Assembly (NCBI GenBank): GCA_905183005.1
Contig: CAJJDO010000018.1
Coordinates: 574,716-638,715, forward strand
Length of the DNA stretch: 64,000 nt
Source: Paramecium pentaurelia
Lineage: Eukaryota; Ciliophora; Oligohymenophorea; Peniculida; Parameciidae
Reading direction: 5' to 3'
Position 1 is the first letter of the stretch, and every line of letters starts with the position of its first letter. Below the pieces are notes generated by a model that worked only from the letters and a program-made list of their open reading frames with translations, made no database searches and was not told where the DNA came from. Both the position numbers and the translations under genes were made by a program. Positions 1 to 12,358 of this stretch are shown in pieces.

Positions 1-112
1 TGTATCATTCTTATAATTTAAACAAATAGTTTTAATCTTACAATAAACAATTTTTATTATACAAAAAATAAAATTAAAAATTATATTCTTTAATAAATAA
101 TATTAAATAATT

Positions 113-1074
113 ATGTCAGAATAGGAATACTCACAATTTTTATTTGAAAAACATGATCAAAACAAATTCGATAAATATGAAGAATTAGTAGATTTTAAAG
201 GATTTAAGCTTCCAAATGATAAGAATTAAACTAAATATTTATTAGATGAGGATGAAGGGTATATAAATAAATAAATGAATTTAGTTGGTGTGATTTAAAT
301 GGATGTTACTATAATTCTCTAGGCCAACCAAGTGGATGGATTATATTGTCAAAGGATGGTAAAAAATATATAAGATTTAATTAAAACAAGGAATTTATTG
401 AAGAATAAGAAAATAAATATTATTAGAATGAATAATTTAATGCAAAACATTTAGTATAAAATTAATAAAAACACAAAAATTTAAAAGATGAAGAAGAATA
501 ATAATAAAAATAATAGTCTAAATAAGAAAATAGAAAATAATAAAATTAATCTAATTAATCTAATTAAAAAAATTAAGACCATTAAAGAAAATAAAAATAC
601 AATAAATAAAAAGATTAAGAACATGAAAAAGCTAAGATCTAAGATACTTCAGAAAAAGATTAAGAACAAGATTAAGAGGAGGATTTATATGTAGTAAAAA
701 TTGATTAATAATTACCAAAAGAAACAAAAAATACAAACGATAATCCAAAAACTAATGATTAAGAAGGACGATAAAGAAATCGAAGGGATAAAAAACAAAA
801 TGACAGAAATAGGAAAAAATAAAACAAGGATGATTAGAATGATGATAATTAGGAAAGTAAGAAATATTATATTTTAAATATATATGAAATTTCTTTGAGC
901 AAAGAGGATTTTATAAAATATTTAATAGAAGAATGTAAAATTTAAGAAAAAAGTATTATAGAATACCATGAGAATATCTTAAAATTAGCATTAGAAAAAG
1001 ATGCCATTAAATTATATAGATTGAATAGAAAATAATAAACAGATAAAGTTTAATAATTCATCGTCTCAACATGA
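113..1074 (+). CDS. Q-rich hypothetical protein, possibly 3'-broken
   Basis: I do not recognise this gene. With TAA/TAG read as Gln, an open frame runs from ATG 113 to TGA 1072-1074, with one 26-nt GT-AG intron at 259-284 joining a short acidic N-terminus to a segment beginning GWCDLNGCYYNS. About the first 90 residues look globular (several Trp, Gly and Cys); the middle is a long, highly charged Gln/Lys/Asn/Glu-rich low-complexity stretch, likely disordered; the last 60 residues are helical in composition. Starting inside this gene, at about 1027, another protein-like frame is open that is not in phase with it (see findings), so the true C-terminus may lie further on, beyond a frameshift or an unresolved intron. 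It is followed by the CK2 alpha gene on the same strand. Function unknown. Confidence 0.6.
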
Positions 1075-1293
1075 AATTAAAAATCTATATCAAATATTAT
1101 ATTTAATTGATACCAACAATTTTGGATATGAAAATTTATGCAAATTCTATGAGTTCATTTTAAATGTCTATTTGAAGTATTTGTATTTCATAAAAACCCA
1201 ATTGATGATCATATATTTAAATATTCATTATTTGATGTAATATACAATATAAAAATTATCATTTTTTTAAATAATAAGAATAATTAAATAAAA

Positions 1294-2322
1294 ATGAAAT
1301 CCATTTTAACATAAGCTTCGAAAATTCCAAAATATTATGCTGATTTTAATACTCATTAGCCTAAGCATTATTGGGATTATGAAAATTATAAGACTTAATT
1401 TGGGTATATATGAGGTTAATTCAGACATCAAGATGACTATGAAATATATGAAAAGATAGGTTAAGGAAGATATTCAGAAGTATTTAAAGGAGTTTCAATT
1501 AGAACTCATTAAAATGTCATTATCAAAGTTTTAAAGCCAAATGTACCAGAGAAAATAAATAGAGAAATATTGATTCTTAAAAATTTATAGAGTCATCCAT
1601 TAATAACTGAATTAGTAGATGTTGTATAAGATTATAGCAGTTTAAGATAATCTCTAATTTTTAAACAAGAAAATTGTATTAATTTGAAAGATATTCGTTA
1701 TTATGAATCATTAAAACCAATAAAATTTTTAATAAAAAGTGTTCTAGAAGCTTTAGATTATTGTCATTCAATAGGAATATTCCATCGGGATATTAAACCT
1801 CATAATATATTAACAAATACTTAATTTTCTTGTAAAAATCATAAATTAAAATTAGGTTTTAAATTATTGGATTGGGGATTGGCAGAATTTTATCATCCTA
1901 ATAAAGAATATAATACAAGAGTTGCATCAAGATATTTTAAATCTCCAGAGATTTTACTTGATTTTAGATAATATCATCATTCAATAGATTCTTGGGGAGT
2001 TGGTTGTTTAATGGCTGGTATGATATTTTAAAAAGAACCATTTTTTGCAGGTATTAGCAATGATGATCAATTATTAAAGATTATTAATATATTAGGGTCT
2101 GATGTTTTATATACATATTTGAATAAATGGAAAATCAATATACCTACAAGGTATAAGAGTATCCCATATTCATCTTAAAAGAGATTTGAATTATTTATTA
2201 CTAAAGAGAATGAAAACCTTTGTACACCTGAAGCAATTGATTTGTTGAAACAATTACTCATTTTTGATCATTCAGATAGAATATTGCCTAAAGATGCTCT
2301 ATAGCATCCATTTTTTCAATGA
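1294..2322 (+). CDS. Casein kinase 2 alpha catalytic subunit (CK2 alpha)
   Basis: A Ser/Thr kinase of 335 aa, the usual core length of CK2 alpha, coded in two exons with a 21-nt intron at 1404-1424 that carries an in-frame TGA. The N-terminus has the family signature YADFNTHQPKHYWDYE. The glycine loop is GQGRYSEVFKG (about residues 49-59), the ATP lysine is K71, the catalytic loop HRDIKPHN, and the metal motif is DWG, which in place of DFG marks CK2. The activation segment VASRYFKSPEILLD also matches CK2. CK2 phosphorylates acidic Ser/Thr sites as a constitutively active enzyme. Odd point: the run of lysines after the ATP lysine, which in the family binds acidic substrates, is reduced to PNVPEKINREIL. 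No beta subunit gene lies in the window. Start chosen because it directly precedes the conserved N-terminal segment. Confidence 0.93.
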
Positions 2323-2442
2323 TTCCATAATTATTGTAGAGTAGACTTTAATTTATGTTATTTATTATAATCTGACTAAAATATATTGTAATGATTTAAA
2401 CAATATTGACTAATTCTTCATTATGTTTCTATTATAAATTTA

Positions 2443-3788
2443 ATGAAATAGTCAAAATAATCATAAAATTAGGCTCATGATGATTAATTCTCTGGCTCTA
2501 ATACTCCTAATGTTCATGGCTTGTTTTTACCATAAACGATGACTATGGGTGTAAAATATTTATTAAATGAAAGTAAATGTCCGAAGACAGAAAGGGAGAA
2601 GATTAAAGACTAAAATTAATAAGGGCTTCTACTGATCCATATGAGGCATTTAAGGATGATGATTTTTTGTATCCAACTAAAGAAGATGAAATGTCTCTTT
2701 GGCAAAAATATTCTGGAGATTATATATAAGGAATGCCTGTATTACCAACAGGTAAATGTAGTTTATTTTGTAACATTGTTTGTTGTTTTTACTTTCTTAT
2801 ATTTGGCTTAGTTTTTGTTGGAATAGCTGGTAGTATCACAGAAGTAATAATAAATTATTATATACCTGCAGATTCGATTAAATTATGGAAAGGAATGTGA
2901 AGGTAAGTAGCAATGTATTGTTAATTTTGAAATTGAAAAAAATACTTATGGACCATTCTTTTTATACTATGAATTAAATGAGTTTTACACTAGTCATTCT
3001 GAGTAATATTAGAGTTTAATAGATTAGCTTTGCTTAATCAATTAGTCCAAAACAAATGAAAGGTTATGAATTGACAGATGAGGAGTATGATGTTTATTGT
3101 CCTGATACCTAATCCTTTGAATCACTTTAGAGACCTGTTGGATTCAATAAAAGCTATGCTGGTTTTATGATAGACTTGAATAAGAAAGTAAGTCCTTGCG
3201 GCATAGCTGCTAAATTCATTTTTAATGGTATATAAATTGCTTTTTAGATATAGATTCCTTCCTACTTTTTGATGTTAATACTGAAACTGCTACCTCTTTA
3301 GCTCTCAACTCAACAGGGATTGCATTTTCTGTTGATTTAGAATATAAATATTCAAGAACATAGAATTCTTAATTTAGATAATGGTTGGATCTTGATGATG
3401 GTAAAGAATTCTTTATTTTAATATAGAAAAAATAATAAATTGGTTTAATATTCAATCCTTACCATTGGTTAGAAAATTATATGCTAGATATGATAATGAT
3501 TTATCAAAAGGAACCTATAGTATTGTAATTTAAAATAGTAATATTATAAAAAATTATTTTTTAGATTATCCAACTTCAATTTTTGGAGGAGAAAAGTTTC
3601 TTATAGTTACTACTTTGTCTTCGTTTGGTAGTAAGAATTTTTCTTTTGGTTATCTGCTTATTGCAACAGCAGGTGTCTAGTTTATATGTGCTTTCGTTGT
3701 TTATATTAAACATAGAATTGTAGAAAAAAGAGAAAAACATGAATAAAAAATTCATGCTGATTTAAAACTCAAAGAAAAATCCGATTGA
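2443..3788 (+). CDS. CDC50/LEM3-family P4-ATPase (flippase) accessory subunit
   Basis: CDC50 proteins bind P4-ATPases and are needed for their folding, ER exit and lipid transport. This gene shows the family plan: a short cytosolic N-terminus, a first membrane span (about FYFLIFGLVFVGIAG), a large lumenal loop containing C-x5-C, then FYTSH...SISPKQMKG, PCGIAAKFIFN (family PCGLIANSMFND) and LPLVRKLY (family LPTFRKLY), a second membrane span near the C-terminus, and a Lys-rich tail. Five introns of 20-29 nt are needed: 2573-2601, 2844-2871, 3003-3027, 3228-3247 and 3401-3426; each restores the conserved frame. The first intron and the ATG at 2443 are less certain: a start at 2577, inside that intron, reads directly into the conserved part. 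A P4-ATPase lies 1.5 kb downstream on the same strand, an obvious candidate partner. Confidence 0.88.
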
Positions 3789-4205
3789 TAATTTATCTAA
3801 ATATACATTATTTATTAAAATCAACTAATTTTTCCATTGTTGTAATTGATATCATTAGAAATTAATGTTTACAAGTAATTGTACTATATTTTAATATTTT
3901 TTTAAATAACTAAATAATTGTTATATATTATGAACTTGGAGAAATTGAATTAAAAATTTATTAAACAAAAATAGTACCAATTAAAATCATTTAAGATATC
4001 TTCTGAAATTTATTAACTTTTTAATTATTTTTAAATTTAAATTATAAATATTGTTCAAATATTAAAAATCAAATGCTTATAAAAATAAAAATATCAATAA
4101 TAAAAAAGATTAAGTTGATAGTTAATAGTAAAATGAAAAATTATCAATAGAATTCAGTTTAATTGATTAGATATAAATTAATAAATTATTAGAATTATTA
4201 ATTTA
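3789..4205 (+). other. Intergenic, no gene seen
   Basis: This AT-rich stretch of 417 bp lies between the CDC50 stop and the pseudokinase start. I see short A- and T-runs and no open frame that looks like protein on either strand. It should hold the promoter of the downstream gene, but no specific motif can be named. Confidence 0.5.
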
Positions 4206-5266
4206 ATGTTTTCTCCGCCAAAAGTACATCCATTTGAAGAAAATTATATTTAGAAAGTGCTAATGGATATTGAACGTAGCCCATTATTACAATATGAAAC
4301 ACCTTAGGATCTTTAATTATTGTATTTGATTTTGACATATTATTTAGTAAATCTCAAAGTTTATTATGTGATGATGATCAGTAATCACCATTTCAAGCAG
4401 CTCGAAATCTACCACTTTAAAGATTCAATTCTGAAGTATTCCATGATTTTTCTGGATGTCAATAATAAATAATAGGAGATAATAATAAATTTTTGAAATA
4501 AAGAAAATTTAGAGCTGATTTATCTAAATTCTCTGGAGATTTTGAGGTTATACATTAGATTGGAAGAGGTTCAAAAGGAGTAGTATATAAAGTATTATCA
4601 AAAGTTGATGGGTTATATTATGCAGCAAAGAAAGTGCCTTTGGAGGATAATATTCAAACTTTGACATTAGATGGTCAAGTGTAATTTAATTGCTGTTATC
4701 AACATTAAGGATTCTTATACATAATAATGGAGCATTGTGAATATTCTTTAAAGTAAAGATTAATGCAAAGAGTTTATGAATCAGAAATAAGATAGATTAT
4801 AGTTGATGTATGTGAAGCACTATAAAATTTCCCATAACCTCATTTACATATACATGGTGGAAATGTTTTATTAAGCAAATAAATGAAATATAAGTTAAGT
4901 GATTATGGGTATTCAAATAATACAATTCATTAAGCACCTGAGAAAATAAAGAGCAAATTGTCTGATATTTATTAATTAGGTATTTTGATGATGGAATTAA
5001 TGCTTGAAAAAGAGATTAGTTAAATAAGTTCTTTAATATTGTAAAAGTTCGATAATTTATCATATTATTCAGTATCATTGAAATAATAAATTAAAAAAAT
5101 GGTATCGGCAATTCCTGATCATAGACCTGATATTTAATAATTAATTAATTTTGCAAAAGTGAATTTGGATTAAGAATTGACTTTACTTCAAGAATAAAAT
5201 GCAGAATTGTAAAAATAGATTGATGAGGTTAAACCTAGAAACAGGAGAAGAATTTAGAGTGAATGA
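4206..5266 (+). CDS. Protein-kinase-like protein, predicted pseudokinase
   Basis: A 344-aa protein with one 26-nt intron (4322-4347). Residues about 100-310 have the kinase fold plan: glycine loop IGRGSKGVVYKV, ATP lysine in YYAAKKVPL (about 133), hinge MEHCEYSL, then the catalytic loop and SDYGYS in the DFG place (about 224). The catalytic loop reads HLHIHGGN, where active kinases have HRDxKxxN, so both the catalytic Asp and the following Lys are replaced by His. Residue order otherwise resembles small Wee1/Myt-like or NEK-like kinases. I infer loss of phosphotransfer, leaving a binding or scaffold role. A charged, coiled-coil-like tail (ELTLLQEQNAELQKQIDEV) and a basic end follow. It sits between the CDC50 and P4-ATPase genes on the same strand. 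The partner is unknown. Confidence 0.72.
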
Positions 5267-5317
5267 TTTTAATTAATAGTTAATCTATATTCATAGTTTT
5301 TAAATTATTAAGTTAAA

Positions 5318-8300
5318 ATGTTTAAATCAGATAGATAGAAGTCCGATAAGGAAAGAATATTTACAATAAATGCATCTGGAAAGGCAAATAATGAAGTGTT
5401 CCCTACAAATTTCATTAAGACATCAAAGTATAATATTGTAACATTCTTACCTTTATCTCTTTTGGGTTAATTTAGAAGATATGCAAATATTTATTTTCTG
5501 TTTATTGCCATAATTCAAAGTTTCCCTATTATATCACCATTAAATCCAATATCTGCAATAGCTCCATTAGTATTTGTATTAGGATTATCAATGATAAGAG
5601 AAGGTAAATTATCGTTTGATAAAAAGCTATGGAGGATATAAGTAGACATAAATCTGATAATGAAGTAAATGCTATGGAGTGTACTAAGATAATTAATAAC
5701 AAATAAGTAAAGACAACTTGGGCTGATGTAAAAGTTGGTGATTTACTATATATATCTGAAAATGAGATGTTTCCAGCAGATATAATAGTCTTAAGTAGTT
5801 AATTTGAAAGTGGGGTTTGCTATATAGAAACATCTTCATTAGATGGAGAAAAGAACCTAAAGCCAAAGTCTGCAATTAAAGAGACTTAAACAATATTTGG
5901 GTTTAATGAAACTTAATCATAGAATTAAATGAGTTAGAACAACAATTAATAATTCAAAGCCTAAGGAAATCCTCCATCCCCAGCTTTGGGTGATTTTGAA
6001 GGTTCAATTCATTTTCCAAATGGAACAAAAAAGTATAAAATTTATTAGTATCAAGAGTTTTGAATGGTAAATAATTATTATTGAGAGGAGCATTTCTAAG
6101 AAATACAAAATTTATAGTAGGTGTAATAGTTTATACAGGAGAAGACACAAAAATAATGAGAAATGCAGAACCTTCAAGAATTAAATAGAGTACTATTGAA
6201 AGTACAATGAACAAACTGATATTGGGAATATTAGGTGTGTAAATCATTGCATGTGCATTATCTGCTATATTATCTTCATGGTGGTTACATAAATCATTTA
6301 GTAAACACATTTATATCATAATAACAGAATAAAATTATACTTTATTATCAGCTATTGCCTTCTTTTCATTCTTTTTACTTTACAATACTATGATACCAAT
6401 ATCCTTAGTTGTATCAATGGAGTTTGTTAAAGTTTTTCAATGTTATTTCATTAATAAAGATTAAGACATGTATTCTTAAAAAAGAGATAAATATGCTAAA
6501 GCATAAACATCAACTATTAATGAAGAATTAGGTTAAGTAGAATATGTTTTCTCTGATAAAACTGGAACATTAACTTGTAATCAAATGGAATTTAAATATT
6601 GTATAATAGGAGATATTCTTTATGGATAAAATGAAAAAATTAATAATTTGCCATCTCCAAAATAGAATAATCATAATGTATAAGAAGATACTTCTCAATT
6701 CAAACATTCAGTTTTTAATTTTCAAGATAATACATTAACTGGAATCATTTAAGATAAACCAGAATATTAAAATCAATCTGAATAACCAAGAAAATTGATC
6801 ATTTAATCAAATGATAAAAATGCTACATTAGAAATAAAGACATAAAAAGAATTAGTTCATGAATATCTTATGTTACTTTCTAGTGCTCATGAATGTATAG
6901 CCTAGAAAGGAAAAAACTCTTAAATAAATTATTAGGGACCTTCTCCAGATGAAATTACATTAGTAGATGCTGCCATGAATTTAGGTTATAGGTTTGAAGG
7001 ATAATCTGCAAATGAATAAGAAGTAAGTAATATTATTATAAACTTAGTTTACAATTAGAGGTAAATAAAAGAAAGTTGAACTTCTTTCATAATTTGAATT
7101 TGATTCAAATAGAAAAAGAATGAGTGTAATAATCAAAGATAATGGAATTTATAAATTGTATATCAAAGGAGCAGATAGTATTATAAAAGCTAGACTAAAA
7201 CCAGATTAACCATTCTTAGAATTTATTTAAAATAAATTGTCAGAATTTAGTACTATAGGATTAAGAACTTTATTAATGGCAATGAAAATATTATCAGAAT
7301 AAGAGTATCTTGCTTTTGAAAGACAAAAGGATGCATTGGCATCATCTGATAAAAGAGAATAAGAAAAGGAAGAATTAGTTAATAATTTAGAAAAAGATTT
7401 ATATTTATTAGGTGCAACTGCTGTTGAAGATAAATTATAGGATGATGTTCCAGAAACTATTGCAGATTTATTAAAAGCAAATATTAAAGTATGGATGCTT
7501 ACAGGAGATAAATTAGAAACTGCTGAAAATATTGCTAAAAGTTGTAGATTAATATAAAATGATTTTATGGTTATGAAATACTCAGAAACAGATCTAAATA
7601 AATTAAGAGTTTAATTATCAGAAAATAAATTGACTTATTAAGCTTGTATAAAAGAAAAGAAAAAGAAATCAATCTTAGTAGAAGGAGAATCTTTAGTCAT
7701 ATTAACTAATAATTAATAATTAAAGAGAGAATTCACAAAAATGGCTATGGGTTGTGATAGTGTTGTATGTTGTAGAGTTACACCAAAACAAAAGGCAGAA
7801 GTTGTCCACTTGGTTAAAGATCTTAATAAAATAACATTAGCTATAGGAGATGGTGCTAATGATGTCAATATGATACAAGAGGCACATATTGGAATAGGTT
7901 TATATGGTAATGAAGGAATGAGAGCTGTTTAAAGTAGTGATTATGCTTTAGGTGAATTTAGATTTTTATGGAAACTTCTATTAATACATGGTAATTGGTC
8001 ATATATTAGAATATCAGAAATGATTCTTTATTTCTTTTACAAGAATATGATATTTACTGTCCCTTAATTTTTGTATTCTTTTTATAGTGCCTATAGTGCT
8101 TAAACCTATTTTGATGATTGGTATATCACATTTTATAATTTGTTTTTTACTTCCCTTCCATTAATTGCAAGAGCAACTTTGGATAGAAGTGTCTATTATA
8201 AAATGAATGTAAGAAATGAAGAATACTCTGATATTTATTAGAAGTCAACTTAATATTTAAAAGGAAAATTCCCTCTTCTTTATTCAGTTGGTTAAAAATA

Positions 8301-9192
8301 AACCATATTTACTTTACCAAATTTTATATTCTGGTGGGGCCAAGGATTTATTCATGGATTATTAGTATATTTTATTAGTTATGCATGTTTTGATACAGAA
8401 TTAGTTAATCTCAATGGACAAAATGCAGGTTTTGCTACCCTTTCGATTACTGCATATACTGCAATTATATTTGTATATTTTATTCATTTATTTTATTAGA
8501 TTGTTGACATTAAAATTGCAATTTATACTAAATTTTGGACTTTTATTAATATTATCACACTTCTTTTATTTTCAATAGGAATTTATATAGCATACTTTTT
8601 TATTTCCCACTATTTTAAGGGTACTTATTCTGAGTTTACTCCTATTTACTTAATTTAATCTCCAAATTTTTATTTGATTATTGCTTTGCTTAATGCTATT
8701 ATATTTATATTTGATTTGGTTATTAATGCAATCATACATGAATTTTATTCAACTGAAACTGATAAAATAATAAAATGGAGAAGAGAGTTTAAATAATTAG
8801 CAAGGGAAGGCAATGTATTATAAAAGATTGAAATGTTACAATAAGGAAAAAGAGAAAATGGATAAAGAGACTGGGGAGATTCATTCTTTGAATAAATTTT
8901 AGAAGAGAGATTAAAATCTGATAGAGATTAAAATATTGTTGAAGAACAAAGAGCTATTTTAGATTCTAAATTTTAACCATATGCATCTCCAGTAAATCTC
9001 AATAATAGTGATCAGACTAATAGACAATGTTAATAAAGAATAGAATTATAACAAATTCAACTACCTCTATAAAATAATAATATTAAAACTATTAATTATT
9101 AAATGTCATAAAAACAATAATAAAATTTTAAGAATGTTAATGAAGATAGTAGAATAAATCATCCTTAGTAATAAAGAATTTATGTAAGATGA
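5318..9192 (+). CDS. P4-type ATPase, phospholipid flippase
   Basis: A 1,267-aa P4-ATPase that should move aminophospholipids from the outer/lumenal to the cytosolic leaflet. Features in order: N-terminal NFIKTSKYNIVTFLP and RYANIYFLFIA (classic P4 start and TM1), the FPADI motif, an actuator motif SLDGEKNLK where most family members have DGETNLK, phosphorylation site DKTGTLT (about residue 398), P-domain LTGDK, the hinge motif GDGANDV (about 821), then the six C-terminal membrane spans. The tail is long, Gln/Asn-rich and probably regulatory. Three introns: 5604-5626, 6033-6055 and 7023-7047 (23, 23, 25 nt), each needed to keep the conserved frame. Length is normal for the family. The candidate beta subunit (CDC50) is encoded just upstream. 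Confidence 0.95.
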
Positions 9193-9537
9193 AAATCTAT
9201 TGATATTAATTAAATTATCTATAAAGTAATTTATTAATAGTATATTACCATATCAATTTTAATATTAAAATTATGAAAAAATATGATAATAATTACAATA
9301 AATTCTAAAAAATTTTTAATTTAAAGTCTATATTTATTATCTTTTAGAATTTATTATTAATAATTGTTTTTATCATTATCATCTTTCATTTATAAAATTA
9401 ATTGATATTATATTTGTTATTCATAAAGATATCATATTAAATAATAAGTAATTTGATTTCAATAAATAATAAGTTAAATTAAATATAGAATTTGATACAT
9501 ATAATATAAAATAGAGAATAAATATACTCTAAAATTA
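9193..9537. other. Convergent intergenic region
   Basis: A 345-bp AT-rich gap between the ends of the P4-ATPase gene (plus) and the DHHC gene (minus). No gene-like frame is visible; it should contain two 3' untranslated regions and poly(A) sites. Confidence 0.5.
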
Positions 9538-10440
9538 TCATTCCATGATTTATAAAGTAGTTTCTGTCATTTCTCTGAAACTAGTTTTTTTATCCCAATG
9601 ATATCCATCACCTAATGGTTTTCCTATAGGGATCAACCAAAGAAATGGATTTTTACCAAAATAAAAATTAAAGTTATACCAAAATCCTAAATTATATATT
9701 GTTAAATCCGTATGCTTATAAAATTAAATTGAAATTCATACATATTTTCTTTTATTTTAAACTTCAATATTTAAAATTATTTAATCAAGTGTGCAAATAT
9801 TAACTGCAATAAGTTTGAAATTATTCCAAAAAAAATAATACAAACCAAAGCCATTTAAGAATTGTGAAAATGTCATTAGAAATATAAATCCTGCCTTGAT
9901 TTTATTAAAATCAAATGAATCTTATTCCCAAATTCTATTCCAAAGAGCTTAAATATTTGTTAATCCAAGTAAAGTGGCTGAAAACATACCTACAGAACCC
10001 CAAAATAAAATGAGTAAGAAAAACTTCCTATTGTATAAGCCAATACAATTAGCTGTCCAAACACAATGATGATCCATATTCAAAACGCATCTTTTACATT
10101 TAGAACAATGATGTGATCTTTCTGGTCTCTTTATTCTACATTGTAAACAATATTCTCTTTATTTTGTTTCATCATATTCTACTAATGTATTTTTAGGAAT
10201 AAATCCAGGATCAATTCTAGATGTTCTATAAAGTGCCCAAAATAACATAATAATACTAAAAGTGCCTATACCTATATATATCCATTCCATCAAACATTCT
10301 AATGATTAATATTCTTGAATACATTTTGAAATTTATATAAAAACAAAGTATACAAATGTAAAGTAAATGAATAGTACAAAAAAGGCTAGAATTAAAGGAA
10401 AGTATTTCTTTAGAGCTTCAGGCATTACTTCTGCAATCAT
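9538..10440 (-). CDS. DHHC-type palmitoyltransferase
   Basis: An S-acyltransferase of 291 aa that attaches palmitate to Cys of membrane-associated proteins. It has an N-terminal pair of membrane spans, then the zinc-binding DHHC cysteine-rich domain: CLQCRIKRPERSHHCSKC followed by the catalytic core NMDHHCVWTANCIG (near residue 120), two more membrane spans, and a C-terminal segment with FGKNPFLWLIP and GDGYHW that matches the conserved tail of the family. A 27-nt intron (9715-9741) containing an in-frame TGA joins the last two exons. The start ATG lies about 25 aa before the first span. It is co-oriented with the SM-protein gene 115 bp upstream. Substrates cannot be read from the sequence. 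Confidence 0.93.
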
Positions 10441-10555
10441 TAAAAAAAAATTATATTATTTTAAGAATATAATGAAATAATATTGTAAATGGAATTTCTC
10501 TTGGATCTTTATAACTAAAATGATATTAGTGATAGTGTGTATAAACTAAAAATCA

Positions 10556-12220
10556 TCATAATTAACTCAAATTTCTTAATTGATCTAAATACTATAATGG
10601 ACTTATTATTTAAGTAGATCCAATATATACTTATTTTAACTTATTTGAATAATAATTTCTTATTGAACAAACTTCAGAGTGACTGATTCCACCTAAAATA
10701 AATATGCATACACTGATTTATTCTACTTTTTCTTCTTTCTTTGATCTCAAACTTTATTAAGCATTTGTTTATTTTTAACTTGAATTTTATCCATATAAAG
10801 TAACTGTATTAAATTTATTATCATCATTCAAAAGATCATTCAATAATTTTTCAATTTCAGGTGTATGTCTTTATAATTCTAAAGTCATTTGACTTAATTT
10901 TTATTTAGCTAACAATCTTGATTCTTTATTAATATTTTTTGTTATTCTGTTTGATTTCATTTTATCAAAATCAAATCCTAACTTCTATAAACCATAAAAT
11001 GGTTTTAAATCTGTTATTTTATCAAGTATCTATTTACGTTCATATTCAGGCATTGATACAGTAAGTAAAATTATTAAAACTAATCTAATTTTATCATTAT
11101 CTTAAATGATTTTTGATTATAACATAAATAAGACTTCCTAATATAGTTAATCTGATTTTGTTTGATTTCCTTATTTAGTAGTCCCTGTTGCTAGAGCTTA
11201 TTCTAATTCTCCTAAATCTTTTAAACCTTTAGTTTCGAATTATTTCCAAATTTAATCAATTTAATTCATATGAAAAGTAAAGTCTTTTAATTAACTATTA
11301 TAATTGGGCATCGAACTAATGATTTCCTACATCTTTTGAGTATCTAATTCTTTAAAGTCTCCTTTGTGGATTAGAGCTGATGGATTAGTATTAACCATTT
11401 TTTGAAATTCTTAGGGTATTCCTTCTAAAGCATAAGCAATATGTTTATATCTATATTTTTAATATACATTATCTTCACACTCAAAAGGAGAGAAAGTCTA
11501 AGGTAATAAATCAACAACTAATGATTCATAATGAAAATCATGTAACAATGGTGTAAGAAGATCAAAATTACGATCCAATATTAAGAAATGTAATTCTCCA
11601 CCATCATCTTTTATCATTTAATTTGTTCTTTCCCAATTATCTAATAATCTTGGAAGATAATTAGTAAACAATTATGCAAATTGATTTGTTTTTATTGTTG
11701 ATAATTTTACACATTAAAAAGGTCTCATTGAAGGCAAAGAAGATAAAAACAATTAAGCTATTTGCATTAAATCATCAAAGTAAATTTGTGGAATTTAAAA
11801 ATGGAAAGTATTATCATCAAGAAAATAAAGATGATGGTTGAACTCTTTAATTTATATTATACGATTAGCTAGATTTGATTTGCATATCTATTCTAATAAT
11901 CTTTAAGGTAAATTGTAAGAAAATATCACATTAATTTTTCTATACATTTATTAGTCTTTAAAATCTCCAATAAGTCTATTGACTGAATCATCTGAAGGTG
12001 TTATGAAATAGAAAGCATCGTGTTTGGGATATTATTTACGTTGTAATTCCAATTTTTCTATTGTTGATACTCCCATGTCTATCAAATCTTTAAGTTTCAT
12101 TATTGAACTCAAAATTTTGGCTGAAATTTAATCTAAAATCATTATAAGGCATCTTTCAGGATTTCTTTATTTAATTGCATGAACTAAATCACAAAATCTA
12201 TTTTTTGCATTTTATTTCAT
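10556..12220 (-). CDS. Sec1/Munc18 (SM) family vesicle-fusion protein
   Basis: A single-exon gene of 554 aa. SM proteins clasp SNARE bundles, especially the syntaxin, and are needed for membrane fusion. Domain 1 shows RCLIMILDQISAKIL and YFITPSDDSVNRLIGDF, the SM equivalents of the 'ILDxxS' and 'YLITPxxxSVxxLIxDF' blocks; domain 2 has LILDRNFDLLTPLLHDFHYESLVVDLL; the C-terminal end has CIFILGGISHSEVCSIR and VYIGSTQIISPLQYLDQL, typical for the third domain. Overall it resembles the Sec1/Munc18-1 branch more than Vps33 or Sly1, but this is by eye. The start at 12220 is chosen because the next in-frame segment already contains conserved residues. Membership of the family is clear; which fusion step it serves is not. 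Confidence 0.92.
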
Positions 12221-12358
12221 TTATAATTATATTTAAGAGAATGAATTTATTTATGTACATATCATATTATTATATTTATCTTAAAAAGTCCTCTGGCATT
12301 AAATAGTATCTAATATATATATTAATACATAATATATTTTTATAATATAATGGAAATC

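Noticed and set aside
488..694. Lys/Asn-rich frame starting ATG at 488
   Set aside because: It is an alternative frame inside the Q-rich first gene, visible only because the standard code treats TAA/TAG as stops.
2443..9192. A flippase operon
   Set aside because: The genes have separate starts and introns and are interrupted by a kinase-like gene; ciliates do not use operons, so only linkage is claimed.
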